In this document: one piece after another, positions 1 through 9,661 of the stretch
Layout: each line of letters opens with the position of its first letter
Numbering within the stretch: position 1 is the stretch's first letter
Assembly: GCF_041538045.1 (NCBI RefSeq)
Contig: NZ_JBGOSE010000012.1
Coordinates: 1-64,000, forward strand
Reading direction: 5' to 3'
From: Aliiglaciecola sp041538045
GTDB taxonomy: Bacteria > Pseudomonadota > Gammaproteobacteria > Enterobacterales > Alteromonadaceae
Length of the DNA stretch: 64,000 nt
Made by a program: the position numbers and the translations under genes
The notes under the pieces: generated by a model
Databases searched by the model: none
Told to the model about the DNA's origin: nothing
What the model saw: the letters and a program-made list of their open reading frames with translations, nothing else

Positions 1-42
1 CTGCTGAGTGAGTCCGTTAGGTCTCTCTCAAGCGGGAGGCGT

Positions 43-70
43 ATTCTACACTTCCGATATTTGATGTCAA
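43..70 (-). promoter_or_regulatory. Probable rRNA operon promoter P2 (minus strand)
   Basis: Read on the minus strand, a perfect -35 TTGACA (65-70) is separated by 16 nt from TAGAAT (43-48), followed by a short GC-rich stretch. With the second promoter at 219-246 this resembles the tandem promoters of gammaproteobacterial rrn operons. The rRNA genes would lie left of the window, so the assignment is inference. Confidence 0.6.
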
Positions 71-218
71 CAATTTTATTTAGTTTTTTTGAATTTATTT
101 CAAATCGCTAAATTGTCTCCATCCCGCTCTACACTTGCCTTTCGGCTTGTTCGAAAAACACCTTTAAAGGGTTTTAAGAAGAAACATTCTTTAAAGTTTG
201 TCCCGAAGCGAGGCGCGC

Positions 219-246
219 ATTTTACAGAGCATAATCGGAAGATCAA
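219..246 (-). promoter_or_regulatory. Probable rRNA operon promoter P1 with GC discriminator (minus strand)
   Basis: On the minus strand TTGATC (241-246), a 16-nt spacer and TAAAAT (219-224) are followed directly by a GCGCGCC discriminator (212-218). Such a GC-rich discriminator is characteristic of stringently controlled stable-RNA promoters. AT-rich sequence lies upstream, as expected for an UP element. It points away from the subtilase gene. Confidence 0.6.
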
Positions 247-823
247 GGGCTAATTTAAAATAAATTGAAAAAACCGTTTGTTTGCTGTTTTTTGCATCAA
301 TTAACCTGTTTTTGGAGGTTATTTAGGGAGTTAATATCACCCTAGGCATTCTCTAAGGTAATTAGTAGTCTTATTATGACTTATTAATGTAAGTGTTACT
401 TGCTTATTTATGAAGGCGACTTTGAACGGCCTTACATTTTAAATATCATAAAATAACAACAGCTAATTCTTACAGAGTGTTTTAAATTCAACACTAATAA
501 TTGAAGTGACTCACAGTCAATGAATAAACAAATCGTATAGCAATCAATCAAATTTATGTCAGTATTTTTAACAACTTATGATTAAATCATTGGCGCTCAA
601 AAAAAATTATTATATATATCAGTACGCTATATAGGGGGAATGTTTCTTGCTTGAATACTAGGTCTAATTTACGACCACATCAAAAATAAAAGACGTTTTG
701 ATGGTGTAAAGATTAGATTTGGCCATCTTGGTCAAGTTACCAAACCGAAGAAGTTTGGAAAGCGTTTCTATACGTAGGCAGTAACAAACTGCTCATAATT
801 ATAAAACAATAAAGGAAGATTCT
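247..823. other. AT-rich intergenic region before the subtilase gene
   Basis: No convincing gene is seen here. A small inverted repeat (CATCAAAA 678-685 with TTTTGATG 696-703) lies about 120 nt before the subtilase start. The subtilase ribosome binding site, AAGGAAG, lies just before its ATG. No promoter for that gene could be assigned with confidence. Confidence 0.4.
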
Positions 824-3800
824 ATGTTACGCAAACAGCTAACAGTGCTCGGAACAGGGTGCTTTTTGGCGATGTCTGTGCATAGTGCTTTGGCATTATC
901 AAATTCAGACCGCAGTTTACTCACCTTAGATGGTTCTACCACCCATAATTTAAAAACCACTTCAAGGTACATTGTCCAATTAAAAGACCAACCCGCAATT
1001 AATGGCGTTAAATCAGCTACGTTGCCATCTAAAGCAGACGGGATTTTAAGTACTGCTAAATACGATGCAAATTCAGTTGCAGCAATTGCATATCGCCAAC
1101 AACTAGTTAATAAACAAAAACAAGTAATGAGTAGTGTTGGTGTAACGGAAGCAGTCTATACCTATGAGCATGCATTTAACGGTTTCGCAGCAGTCTTATC
1201 GGAAGCTCAAATTGCAAAATTAAAAAGTAATCCAGAAGTTTTGAATATTTGGCCAGATGAAGTTAGACACATGGATACGTCAAATACACCTAGCTTTATA
1301 GGTTTAACGGCTCCTAATGGTCTTCATACTTTAGGTAATAAAGGTGAAGATATGATCATTGGGGTGGTCGATTCAGGTGTATGGCCTGAAAACCCTAGCT
1401 TAGATGATGAAGGTTATGCACCTATCCAAGAAACAAGACCTGAATGGCCAGCAGCTGAAGATGCTTGTGATGTAGGTACCGACCCACTATTTAGTTGTAA
1501 TAATAAACTGATTGGAGCGCGTTATTTTAATTCAGGTTTCGCTCCCGAATCAATCTTACCTGGAGAGTTTGATTCTCCTAGGGATGCTGACGGTCACGGT
1601 ACTCACACATTGACTACAGCGGGCGGAAACGAAAATGTTACAGCGTCTATATTGGGTGTTGACATAGGTACTGTTACAGGTATGGCTCCTCGAGCTCGTG
1701 TCGCAGCCTATAAAGTGTGCTGGAATGGTAGTGCGGAAGGCAATAGCGGGTGCGCGACTACAGACTCGGTTGCTGCAATAGATGCAGCTGTAGAGGATGG
1801 AGTAGACGTAATTAACTTTTCAATCAGTGGTAGCTCAACGGCACTAGTTGATCCCGTTCATGTTGCCTTTTTCAATGCAGCACAGGGAGGGGTATTTAGT
1901 TCACTTTCTGCTGGTAACTCTGGTCCAGGCGCACAAACTGTCGCCCATAATGTACCTTGGGTAACCACAGTTGCAGCCTCCACCTACGATGGTGAAACTG
2001 CATTAATTGGAAATACATTAGAAGTTAGTTATGAAGACTTAGCAGAAGACCTATACTCGGTTCACGGTTCAATTACAGCAGCAGTGCCAGAAACAGGTTT
2101 ATCTGGTCAGCTTGTTGCTGCAACTCCAGCACTAGCCTGTGATGATGGTTTAACTAACCCTGAAGAAGTAGCAGGAAACATTGCGTTAATAGCTCGCGGT
2201 ACTTGTAATTTCAGTATTAAAATACTTAATGCTCAAAATGCTGGCGCGACCGGTGTTGTCGTATACTCTGATGACCGTTCTCCTATCGCGATGGGTGGAG
2301 ATGCAACTGGAATAACTATTCCTGGCGTTATGATTACCAATGAAAAAGGACTTGAATTAGCTGGTTTGGTTGATGAAGTCACTGTCAGTGTGAATATGAC
2401 ATACGATACGATTTCAGGCGGTACGGCGACTGAAATAGGTAATCAAATTGCTGGGTTCTCTTCACGAGGAGAAAGTTTAGCCACTGCCGATATTATCAAA
2501 CCTGATATTACAGCGCCTGGTCAAAGTATCCTAGCAGGTACATCTGGTTCACAAATTGATAGTGGTACAATGGGAGAAAGCTATGCTTACCTTAGCGGTA
2601 CTTCTATGTCTTCACCACACATTGCTGGCTTAGCTACTTTAATTAGAGAGGCTCATCCAACTTGGAGTCCTGCTGCGGTTAAATCTGCAATAATGACCAC
2701 AGCTAGACAGAACCTTACAAAAGAAGACGGTTTGACTGCCGCTGACCCATTTGACTATGGTGCTGGTCATGTCGATCCTAACTACGCCGTTGATCCTGGT
2801 TTAGTCTATGACGCTAATGAGTTTGATTACTGGGCATTCCTATGTGGTCAAGGCGAAGCAGCGTTTACAGAAACAACTTCAGGTTATCCCTGTGATGCCT
2901 TTGAAAGTGCTGGTTATCCAACTGATGCGAGTGATCTCAACCTGCCTTCTATTGCAATTGAACAACTTGCTGACACGCAAACCATTACACGATACGTGAC
3001 TAATGTGAGCGACTCTGACAGTTATGTTGCTACAGTTGATGCACCTGAAGGTGTTGATGTAACCGTAAGTGTTTACGATTTTTCCACAGAAACAATTGTT
3101 GACTCCGACACCATGAGCTTTAACGATGATGGTTTAGGTATCTATCAAGTTACCTTCGCTAAAAAAGATAGCGCTGTAATCGATGAGTGGGTATTTGGTG
3201 ATATTACATGGAGTGATGGAAGTCACGAAGTACGTAGTCCAATAGCCATAAAACCGACTGCTCCACTTAGAGTTATTGCTCCTGAAACAGTGAACATGAC
3301 TACGACAAGCTCTGTTGCTCGAGTAACCTTGTCAACGGAAATTGGTTATAATGGTAGATTGTTCGTTCAAGGAATCGGCCTTGATACTGCAGATGTATTT
3401 TATAGTAATGTTGCTCAGGATGCTGACCAAGAATTCGCTTTCAACGAAGCTGGGTTAGGGTTTTACTTTGTAGACGTACCTGAAGGTACGCGCATCGCTA
3501 AATTCGCGCTTTATGACGAAGATCAAAGTATAGAAGGTGTCGACTTGGATCTTTACGTATACGCTTGTCCTAGCTTTAGCTGTTCAGAAGTTGGTTCTAG
3601 TTTAACGGCAACATCTGATGAATCAGTTGTCTTAATTGACCCTGAGCCGTTAGCTAATTTGGGGGGTAGTGACATTTACGTAGTATTTGTACACGGCTAC
3701 TCATTAAGCGGCGCTGACAGTGTTTTAGCTCCACTACATGTCTGGACTGTTGATGAGTCTGGTAAAAGCAAATTGACCGTCGTAGCTTCTTCGAGAGCTA

Positions 3801-3937
3801 TTGAAGGTCGTTCTAGCCGGGTTTATGTCGGTATGTATGGACTGCAAAGTGGTGAAAACTACGTTGGTGGTGTCATATATAAAGATGAAAACGGTGACGA
3901 AAATGCGCTAACAGTTCTTGATGTAGAAGCTCAATAA
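824..3937 (+). CDS. Secreted subtilisin-like serine protease (S8 family, PA domain)
   Basis: A large secreted endopeptidase of 1037 residues. The order is signal peptide (1-25, ending ALA), I9-type inhibitor propeptide (about 47-147), then an S8 catalytic domain with Asp183 (GVVDSGVW), His258 (DGHGTH), oxyanion Asn365 and Ser594 (LSGTSMSSPH). A PA insert (about 400-530) splits the catalytic domain, and an Fn3-like region plus a long beta-rich C-terminal part follow. This cucumisin/lactocepin-like layout is common in exported proteases of marine Alteromonadales that degrade protein. The RBS AAGGAAG precedes the ATG and a strong terminator follows, so it is probably monocistronic. The exact substrate cannot be read from the sequence. 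Confidence 0.93.
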   Translation: MLRKQLTVLGTGCFLAMSVHSALALSNSDRSLLTLDGSTTHNLKTTSRYIVQLKDQPAINGVKSATLPSKADGILSTAKYDANSVAAIAYRQQLVNKQKQVMSSVGVTEAVYTYEHAFNGFAAVLSEAQIAKLKSNPEVLNIWPDEVRHMDTSNTPSFIGLTAPNGLHTLGNKGEDMIIGVVDSGVWPENPSLDDEGYAPIQETRPEWPAAEDACDVGTDPLFSCNNKLIGARYFNSGFAPESILPGEFDSPRDADGHGTHTLTTAGGNENVTASILGVDIGTVTGMAPRARVAAYKVCWNGSAEGNSGCATTDSVAAIDAAVEDGVDVINFSISGSSTALVDPVHVAFFNAAQGGVFSSLSAGNSGPGAQTVAHNVPWVTTVAASTYDGETALIGNTLEVSYEDLAEDLYSVHGSITAAVPETGLSGQLVAATPALACDDGLTNPEEVAGNIALIARGTCNFSIKILNAQNAGATGVVVYSDDRSPIAMGGDATGITIPGVMITNEKGLELAGLVDEVTVSVNMTYDTISGGTATEIGNQIAGFSSRGESLATADIIKPDITAPGQSILAGTSGSQIDSGTMGESYAYLSGTSMSSPHIAGLATLIREAHPTWSPAAVKSAIMTTARQNLTKEDGLTAADPFDYGAGHVDPNYAVDPGLVYDANEFDYWAFLCGQGEAAFTETTSGYPCDAFESAGYPTDASDLNLPSIAIEQLADTQTITRYVTNVSDSDSYVATVDAPEGVDVTVSVYDFSTETIVDSDTMSFNDDGLGIYQVTFAKKDSAVIDEWVFGDITWSDGSHEVRSPIAIKPTAPLRVIAPETVNMTTTSSVARVTLSTEIGYNGRLFVQGIGLDTADVFYSNVAQDADQEFAFNEAGLGFYFVDVPEGTRIAKFALYDEDQSIEGVDLDLYVYACPSFSCSEVGSSLTATSDESVVLIDPEPLANLGGSDIYVVFVHGYSLSGADSVLAPLHVWTVDESGKSKLTVVASSRAIEGRSSRVYVGMYGLQSGENYVGGVIYKDENGDENALTVLDVEAQ

Positions 3938-3987
3938 TTCGTTAGAATTAACCTATCTTTGTATGGGTTAAGAGTTAGTTAATTCAA

Positions 3988-4013
3988 AAGCCCGCAAATG
4001 CGGGCTTTTTTAT
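3988..4013 (+). terminator. Rho-independent terminator after the subtilase gene
   Basis: The stem AAGCCCGCA/TGCGGGCTT with a short AA loop is followed by a run of T, about 50 nt after the subtilase stop codon. Confidence 0.9.
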
Positions 4014-4720
4014 TTTTCTAGGATTTAATAAAAAGCGACTTGAACAAGGGAAAATAGAGCCCAACACTAATGTGGCCGTAATATTATCCTCTAAGTAATA
4101 AATAGCATTTTGGGTTCTATAACACGCTTTATTTTAAAACCATAATTACAGGAACCTTCACGCTTAACGTAAAACCAACTTTTAACATCTCTCTTTATAC
4201 GTAAAATCAAATCTAGTCAAATACTCCTATACTAAACTCGAGTTAAGAAATGTTGAGTAAGCTACATAAGCCTATTCAATGCTCAACTAAGAAGTTATAT
4301 CAATAAGTTCGTTTAAAACTTCAATCGTCTAACCTGAGATTTGAAATATTAATAAAATTTGCTGTTCTACTCGCCATGTTGTTGAGCAGCACTGCCTAAA
4401 ATACATTGTTGTCTTATTGTCGGGACCTCAGCATGAAAATAAAACACAGTACACCAAGTTATTACAGTTTATAACTTAGTGCCCAAAACTAGTAATAGTG
4501 GGATTTTAGCCCTAATAAATAACGTAATTAGGCTATATCCCGCTTAATAGACTAAAAATAGTTTTAACTAATGACACTTCCCTTAGCTTTTTAAAGCAAA
4601 GCAATCATTCATATTTGCTAAAACAACGGATGATTTTGTATAAATAGATATCGTTTTGTTTATTTTTTAAGTTAGCTTGGTTAGATATCGAACAAACAAA
4701 CAATTCCGTTAAAAAAAGTG
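4014..4720. other. Gene-free AT-rich region
   Basis: About 700 nt between the subtilase terminator and the tRNA promoter. Stops occur often in all frames and no protein is recognised. One imperfect hairpin is visible around 4500-4545 (GGGAT...AGCC...TAAT with ATTA...GGCT...ATCCC). An unannotated small RNA cannot be excluded. Confidence 0.35.
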
Positions 4721-4749
4721 TTGACGACCCCAAACCTAATCAGCATAAT
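4721..4749 (+). promoter_or_regulatory. Promoter of the tRNA unit
   Basis: TTGACG (4721-4726), a 17-nt spacer and CATAAT (4744-4749), followed by a CGCGCC discriminator. This is a strong sigma-70 stable-RNA promoter, probably under stringent control, about 30 nt before tRNA-Met. Confidence 0.85.
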
Positions 4750-4785
4750 ACGCGCCACTCCAGAGAGGAGTACCCAAAGATAGAT

Positions 4786-4862
4786 GGCTACGTAGCTCAG
4801 CTGGTTAGAGCACATCACTCATAATGATGGGGTCGCAGGTTCGAGTCCCGCCGTAGCCACCA
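4786..4862 (+). tRNA. tRNA-Met (CAT), elongator type
   Basis: A 77-nt cloverleaf with acceptor arms GGCTACG/CGTAGCC, anticodon loop CTCATAA (anticodon CAT) and TTCGAGT T-loop. CCA is encoded. The G1-C72 pair and elongator-like body argue against an initiator tRNA. It is the first of four tRNAs in the unit. Confidence 0.93.
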
Positions 4863-4886
4863 AGTCTTGTTTTAGGACAAGCATGT

Positions 4887-4971
4887 GCGGAAGTGGTGGA
4901 ATTGGTAGACACGCTGGATTTAGGTTCCAGTGCTTCACGGCGTGAGAGTTCAAGTCTCTCCTTCCGCACCA
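4887..4971 (+). tRNA. tRNA-Leu (TAG)
   Basis: An 85-nt tRNA with acceptor GCGGAAG/CTTCCGC and encoded CCA. The anticodon stem CTGGA/TCCAG encloses loop TTTAGGT, giving anticodon TAG. The long variable arm is the class II hallmark expected of leucine tRNAs. Confidence 0.93.
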
Positions 4972-4978
4972 TCTTTGT

Positions 4979-5053
4979 TGGGGTATAGCCAAGCGGTAAG
5001 GCAGCGGGTTTTGATCCCGCCATTCGTTGGTTCAAATCCAGCTACCCCAGCCA
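4979..5053 (+). tRNA. tRNA-Gln (TTG), copy 1
   Basis: A 75-nt tRNA with acceptor TGGGGTA/TACCCCA, discriminator G, encoded CCA and anticodon TTG in loop TTTTGAT. The weak U1-A72 pair is typical of tRNA-Gln. It starts 7 nt after tRNA-Leu. Confidence 0.93.
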
Positions 5054-5063
5054 TCTTTTGCGT

Positions 5064-5085
5064 AGTAAGTGCATTTGCACTTACT
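5064..5085 (+). repeat. Perfect inverted repeat between the two tRNA-Gln genes
   Basis: AGTAAGTGCA (5064-5073) and TGCACTTACT (5076-5085) are exact reverse complements separated by TT. In the polycistronic tRNA precursor this would form a hairpin in the 38-nt spacer. A processing signal is plausible but not shown. Confidence 0.7.
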
Positions 5086-5091
5086 GCCATT

Positions 5092-5166
5092 TGGGGTATA
5101 GCCAAGCGGTAAGGCAGCGGGTTTTGATCCCGCCATTCGTTGGTTCAAATCCAGCTACCCCAGCCA
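5092..5166 (+). tRNA. tRNA-Gln (TTG), copy 2
   Basis: Identical over all 75 nt to the first tRNA-Gln, including the encoded CCA. It is a recent or gene-conversion-maintained tandem duplication with the same TTG anticodon. Confidence 0.93.
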
Positions 5167-5171
5167 TATTT

Positions 5172-5200
5172 AAGCCCAAGATTATATCTTGGGCTTTTTT
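5172..5200 (+). terminator. Rho-independent terminator of the tRNA unit
   Basis: AAGCCCAAGAT pairs with ATCTTGGGCTT and runs into a T tract, 5 nt after the last tRNA. Confidence 0.9.
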
Positions 5201-5301
5201 ATTTCTAGCAAATTCTCTCCCTTCCCTCTGCAACCCTTTACTTAAGTACAGGATCACTTCAAACTAAACCAAATAAAAATTATAAATGGTTAAGGATCAT
5301 A

Positions 5302-6759
5302 GTGATAAACGATATTGTAAGTTTCATAAACGATTTACTATGGAACAGAGGGTTAAGTGTTTTATGGGAAACCGAAGGAAATCAATCTAGCTTTTACGTT
5401 CCAATACTTGCGCTCATGTTGGTATGTGCTGGTATATGGTTCACTATAAGGTTGGGATTTTTACAATTTCGGCACTTCGGGCACATGTTTAGCATCATGA
5501 AAAACAGTACCAAAAGTGATGCTTCCGGCATAAGTTCATTTCAGGCACTGTGTACCAGTTTATCTGCCCGTGTTGGAACGGGAAATTTAGCAGGTGTCGC
5601 AGTAGCTATCTCATTAGGCGGCTCTGGTTCTATATTTTGGATGTGGATGATTGCTTTACTTGGCATGGCAACAGGATTTGCAGAGAGCGTTTTAGGTCAA
5701 CTTTATAAAGTAAGAGATATTAACGGTGAGTTCCGAGGTGGTCCTGCTTACTATATTCAACAAGGTTTGAATAAGCGTTGGTTAGCCGTGCTATTTTCGT
5801 TGTTTCTATTTTTAGGTTATGGGTTTATTTTTAGTGCCGTACAAGCTAACACCATTACCGATGCCTTAAACCACGCATACGAAATACCAACCCATTATTC
5901 TGGTCTAATCATAATCCTGATGGCGGGAATGATTGTGGTTGGCGGCCTTCGTGCTATTGCAAGATTTGCTGAATGGATAGTGCCCTTTATGGCCATTACC
6001 TATGTTCTGGTAACCCTAGGTATTACCATCGCTAATTTTGATCTTGTGCCTGCAATGCTTGCGGATATTATTTCCTCAGCCTTTGGTTTGAACGAAGCTG
6101 CTGCTGGTGCTTTAGGAGCAGCAATTAAAAACGGTATCCAACGAGGACTTTATTCCAATGAGGCGGGCTCAGGAAGTGTGCCTCACGCAGCAGCGGGCGC
6201 TTCGCCTAATCCAAACCATCCTGTTTCTCAAGGCTATGTGCAGATGCTTGGAGTCTTTATAGATACCATGATCCTATGTACTTGCACTGCAGTTGTCATA
6301 TTATTAGCTGGAGGATCAAGTAGTGAGCAAATGGAAGGCATACGCTTAACACAAGACGCAATGGGTAGCCACTTAGGTGAATTTGGTGGTGACTTTGTTG
6401 CTGCAGCCATTAGTTTATTTGCATTTACCTCTGTTGTTGCAAATTACGCTTACGGCGAAAGTAATTTGCATATGTTCAAGCTAGACAACAAAGTGGGACG
6501 ATGGGTGTACACCGCGGGTTATCTATTGATGATTTTTTGGGGGTCAATGGCTTCACTACCTAAAGTTTGGGCAATGGCCGATATGGCGTTAGGGTTGATG
6601 ACCTTTATCAATATTATTGCCATAGTAATGATGACGCCTACAATAGTGGCAATTAGTCAAGATTACTTTGAAAAACGTAAAAGAGGTCAAGAACCAGAAT
6701 ACGTCAATGGAGACTGTGATATTCAAGGTGAAACCGAAAAAGGAATATGGGGGAAATAA
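5302..6759 (+). CDS. Sodium:alanine/glycine symporter (AGCS family)
   Basis: A 485-residue polytopic inner-membrane protein of the AlsT/DagA/CycA-like AGCS family, which imports alanine or glycine with Na+ or H+. The family signature region reads SARVGTGNLAG near residue 91. About ten or eleven hydrophobic helices follow, with the conserved GLYSNEAGSGSVPHAAA segment around 280. The length fits the family. It starts with GTG, supported by AAGGA 6 nt upstream. It converges on ubiF, and an inverted repeat lies across both 3' ends. Substrate preference (Ala or Gly) cannot be assigned. Confidence 0.92.
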   Translation: MINDIVSFINDLLWNRGLSVLWETEGNQSSFYVPILALMLVCAGIWFTIRLGFLQFRHFGHMFSIMKNSTKSDASGISSFQALCTSLSARVGTGNLAGVAVAISLGGSGSIFWMWMIALLGMATGFAESVLGQLYKVRDINGEFRGGPAYYIQQGLNKRWLAVLFSLFLFLGYGFIFSAVQANTITDALNHAYEIPTHYSGLIIILMAGMIVVGGLRAIARFAEWIVPFMAITYVLVTLGITIANFDLVPAMLADIISSAFGLNEAAAGALGAAIKNGIQRGLYSNEAGSGSVPHAAAGASPNPNHPVSQGYVQMLGVFIDTMILCTCTAVVILLAGGSSSEQMEGIRLTQDAMGSHLGEFGGDFVAAAISLFAFTSVVANYAYGESNLHMFKLDNKVGRWVYTAGYLLMIFWGSMASLPKVWAMADMALGLMTFINIIAIVMMTPTIVAISQDYFEKRKRGQEPEYVNGDCDIQGETEKGIWGK

Positions 6760-6767
6760 GCCTCTCC

Positions 6768-6803
6768 CATTAGGATTGGCGCTACTTTAGGCCAATCCTA
6801 ATG
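6768..6803. terminator. Inverted repeat at the convergent symporter/ubiF ends
   Basis: A perfect 13-bp stem (CATTAGGATTGGC / GCCAATCCTAATG) with a 10-nt loop. It has no T tract and overlaps the last codons of ubiF. It is a plausible shared transcription end rather than a textbook terminator. Confidence 0.5.
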
Positions 6804-7947
6804 CTACCTTCATGACTTGCTTTTTAATAGGCCCTGCCCTATCCGCCAAATTTAACCCAGCATTTCTGAACAACTTTAAAGGCAAATTATCATTGCTGAA
6901 CACCGCGTATATTGCATCCATGGTAGACATCATCAATAGATTTGATGATCTCCGTTTATTTTCATATTGTTTCAATAAATGATGGACAGAGATTTCACGC
7001 TTATCCCAATCACTCAAGCATTCTAAAAGTGCAGACACATCACGAAACCCTAAGTTTACCCCTTGTCCCGCTAAAGGATTAATTGTGTGGGCTGCATCAC
7101 CGATTAACACAGAGTTACCTTTACAATATTGATTTGCATGCATACGTGTTAGGGGAAAACTTGCGCTTTGCAATATTTCAAAATCACCCAGTTTATGGGG
7201 AAAATTAGCAATAATTTGAGTTTTCAAATTGCTCATATTTAAGCGTTTTAACTCTGCAATTTTGGTTGCCGAGTCGTACCATACCAACGAAGCAAAGCCG
7301 TCATACAAGGGTAAAAATGCTAATGGACCTGAAGACCTAAATTGTTGCCAAGTTATATCTCGCTGTTTTGCATCCGCCAATTTTATGTTGATCCCCATTG
7401 CCTGTTGCTTATATTGCCAACCTTGCTGACCAATATTCAAACAACGTCTAACCTGGGAGTTCCCGCCATCAGCGCCTACAAGAATTTTACACTCATAGGA
7501 TGCATTATCCTCGGTGCGAATAATATTTGGCGCCCCCATGTGAATATCTTTAATGTTTGCGCCACTAACTAAGGTAATGTTTGGCAACACTTTAATCCGA
7601 TTTAATAGGGCCAACTGAATCAATCGGTTTTCAACAATGAACCCCAGCTGTTGTTGATTGATTTCATTGCAATCAAATTGTGTCGACCCTTTGTCACTCT
7701 CCCAAACCAGCATTTTGTTAAATGGACAAAGACGCTTGGATTCAATATCTTGCCAAGCCCCCAAGGAGTTTAATAAGGTTTGAGCATTAAGGTTAATAGC
7801 CGATACCCGCATATCCGGTGGTTGCTCTGGAGCATAGTCAAAGGGTAATTTGGCTTCAAACACGACCACATCAAGACCTTGTTGTGCAAGCCCCACAGCG
7901 GTAGCAGCTCCCACCATTCCTCCCCCAACTATACCTACATCAAACAT
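6787..7947 (-). CDS. ubiF: 3-demethoxyubiquinol 3-hydroxylase (UbiF/UbiH-family flavoprotein)
   Basis: A 386-residue FAD monooxygenase of the UbiH/UbiF/VisC family, which hydroxylates the ubiquinone ring in late ubiquinone synthesis. The N-terminal Rossmann motif is GIVGGGMVGAA (5-15). The second FAD motif is GDAAHTINPLAGQGVNLG, around 285-302. The paralogues UbiH, UbiI and UbiF are hard to separate by eye. The UbiF choice rests on gene order: in E. coli and relatives ubiF lies head to head with miaB, as here. No signal peptide is seen; it is expected in the cytosolic Ubi complex. Confidence 0.8.
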   Translation of the reverse strand: MFDVGIVGGGMVGAATAVGLAQQGLDVVVFEAKLPFDYAPEQPPDMRVSAINLNAQTLLNSLGAWQDIESKRLCPFNKMLVWESDKGSTQFDCNEINQQQLGFIVENRLIQLALLNRIKVLPNITLVSGANIKDIHMGAPNIIRTEDNASYECKILVGADGGNSQVRRCLNIGQQGWQYKQQAMGINIKLADAKQRDITWQQFRSSGPLAFLPLYDGFASLVWYDSATKIAELKRLNMSNLKTQIIANFPHKLGDFEILQSASFPLTRMHANQYCKGNSVLIGDAAHTINPLAGQGVNLGFRDVSALLECLSDWDKREISVHHLLKQYENKRRSSNLLMMSTMDAIYAVFSNDNLPLKLFRNAGLNLADRAGPIKKQVMKVALGLA

Positions 7948-8201
7948 ATATTCACATCACGCTGAATTACTATTAATAGCTATATCATACTGAATTACAG
8001 AGCGTTTATTCAGTGAATTATTGAAAAATTTAGGTACTGAGAATCTCTGGCAGTTAAATAATAGATGAAAGCTAGATCCTATCCACAATTAACGTTAAAA
8101 TAAGCGGTTCGGTTAAGGCTAGTTTAAAAGAAGTTTGTCTCCCATAGACTGTCAATAATGACGTTTACATGACATATAAATATTAGGGTTTAAAACGCAA
8201 T

Positions 8202-9638
8202 ATGAGCAAAAAGTTATACATTAAAACGTGGGGCTGCCAAATGAATGAGTATGATTCGGAAAAAATGGCCGATCTACTTGATTCTACTCATGGTTATGAG
8301 CTTGCTGACGAAGCTGAAAATGCAGATGTTATTTTGTTGAACACGTGCTCTATTCGCGAAAAAGCCCAGGAAAAAGTATTTCATCAATTAGGGCGCTGGA
8401 AAAACTTAAAAAAAGATAAGCCAGAATTGATTATTGGTGTCGGTGGTTGTGTTGCCTCGCAAGAAGGTACAACTATAAGACAACGTGCACCTTTTGTAGA
8501 CCTAATATTTGGCCCACAAACCTTGCATCGATTACCAGAGATGATCAATCAGATACAAGGTGGCAGCAAATCTGTAATCGACGTTAGTTTCCCTGAAATC
8601 GAAAAATTTGATCGTTTACCGGAACCTCGAGCCGATGGTCCTAGCGCTTTCGTATCGATAATGGAAGGATGTTCAAAATACTGTAGCTTCTGTGTAGTGC
8701 CTTACACTAGAGGTGAAGAAGTCAGTCGTCCGGTAGATGACGTTTTACTCGAAGTGGCACAACTTGCAGAGCAAGGTGTCCGCGAAGTTAATTTATTAGG
8801 TCAAAATGTAAATGCATTTAGAGGCCCTCACTTTGATGAAAGTATTTGTAATTTTGCTGAATTACTTGAGTTAATCGCTTCCATAGATGGTATCGACAGA
8901 ATTCGCTACACAACTTCACATCCGGTTGAATTTACAGATGACCTCATTGAAGCGTACGCTTCCATTCCTGAGTTAGTTGATCATCTCCACCTTCCGGTAC
9001 AAAGTGGCGCAGATCGTATTCTAAACTTGATGAAACGTGGCCATACCGCAATCGAGTTTAAATCTAAAATTCGTCGGCTCAAAAAGATTCGTCCTGATCT
9101 TTGTATGTCTTCTGACTTCATTATTGGCTTCCCTGGAGAAACTGATGACGATTTTCAGGCGACAATGGATTTAATTCAAGCAATTGACTTTGATATGAGT
9201 TTTAGCTTCATATACAGCGCACGCCCCGGTACACCTGCGGCCGACCTACCCGATGATGTCAGTGAAGAAACTAAAAAACAACGACTACAAATTTTGCAAA
9301 GCAGAATTAACCAGCAAGCCTTACGAATTGCCAGAAATATGCTGAACACAGAGCAACGTATTTTAGTTGAAGGGCCTTCTAAGAAAAATCCAATGGAGCT
9401 GTCTGGACGTACAGAAAATAATCGGGTTGTTAACTTTGAGGGCACGCCTGATATGATTGGTGAGTTTATCGACGTGAAAATTACAGATGTATTCGCGAAC
9501 TCATTGCGAGGTGACGTTGTCAGACGTGAAAAAGATATGGGCTTAAGAGTCAGTGTTGCCCCTAAAACCATATTGTCAAAACAAACGGCACAAGAAAACG
9601 CGTTGGGCGTTCAGACGTTTTCACCAACATTAAATTAG
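8202..9638 (+). CDS. miaB: tRNA-2-methylthio-N6-dimethylallyladenosine synthase MiaB
   Basis: A 478-residue radical-SAM methylthiotransferase that converts i6A37 to ms2i6A37 in tRNAs reading UNN codons. The N-terminal domain carries the three auxiliary-cluster cysteines Cys12, Cys49 and Cys83. The radical-SAM triad is Cys157, Cys161 and Cys164 (CSKYCSFC). A C-terminal TRAM domain (about 375-445) binds RNA. It is the first gene of miaB-ybeZ-ybeY-corC-lnt and is divergent from ubiF. The ribosome binding site is weak. The extra C-terminal tail past TRAM is short and unremarkable. Confidence 0.97.
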   Translation: MSKKLYIKTWGCQMNEYDSEKMADLLDSTHGYELADEAENADVILLNTCSIREKAQEKVFHQLGRWKNLKKDKPELIIGVGGCVASQEGTTIRQRAPFVDLIFGPQTLHRLPEMINQIQGGSKSVIDVSFPEIEKFDRLPEPRADGPSAFVSIMEGCSKYCSFCVVPYTRGEEVSRPVDDVLLEVAQLAEQGVREVNLLGQNVNAFRGPHFDESICNFAELLELIASIDGIDRIRYTTSHPVEFTDDLIEAYASIPELVDHLHLPVQSGADRILNLMKRGHTAIEFKSKIRRLKKIRPDLCMSSDFIIGFPGETDDDFQATMDLIQAIDFDMSFSFIYSARPGTPAADLPDDVSEETKKQRLQILQSRINQQALRIARNMLNTEQRILVEGPSKKNPMELSGRTENNRVVNFEGTPDMIGEFIDVKITDVFANSLRGDVVRREKDMGLRVSVAPKTILSKQTAQENALGVQTFSPTLN

Positions 9639-9661
9639 ATAAAAAAAGGTAAATTTTAATT

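Noticed and set aside
4979..5166. Identical tRNA-Gln copies as integration (att) sites of a mobile element
   Set aside because: Only 38 nt lie between them, with no integrase or cargo; a simple tandem duplication explains it.
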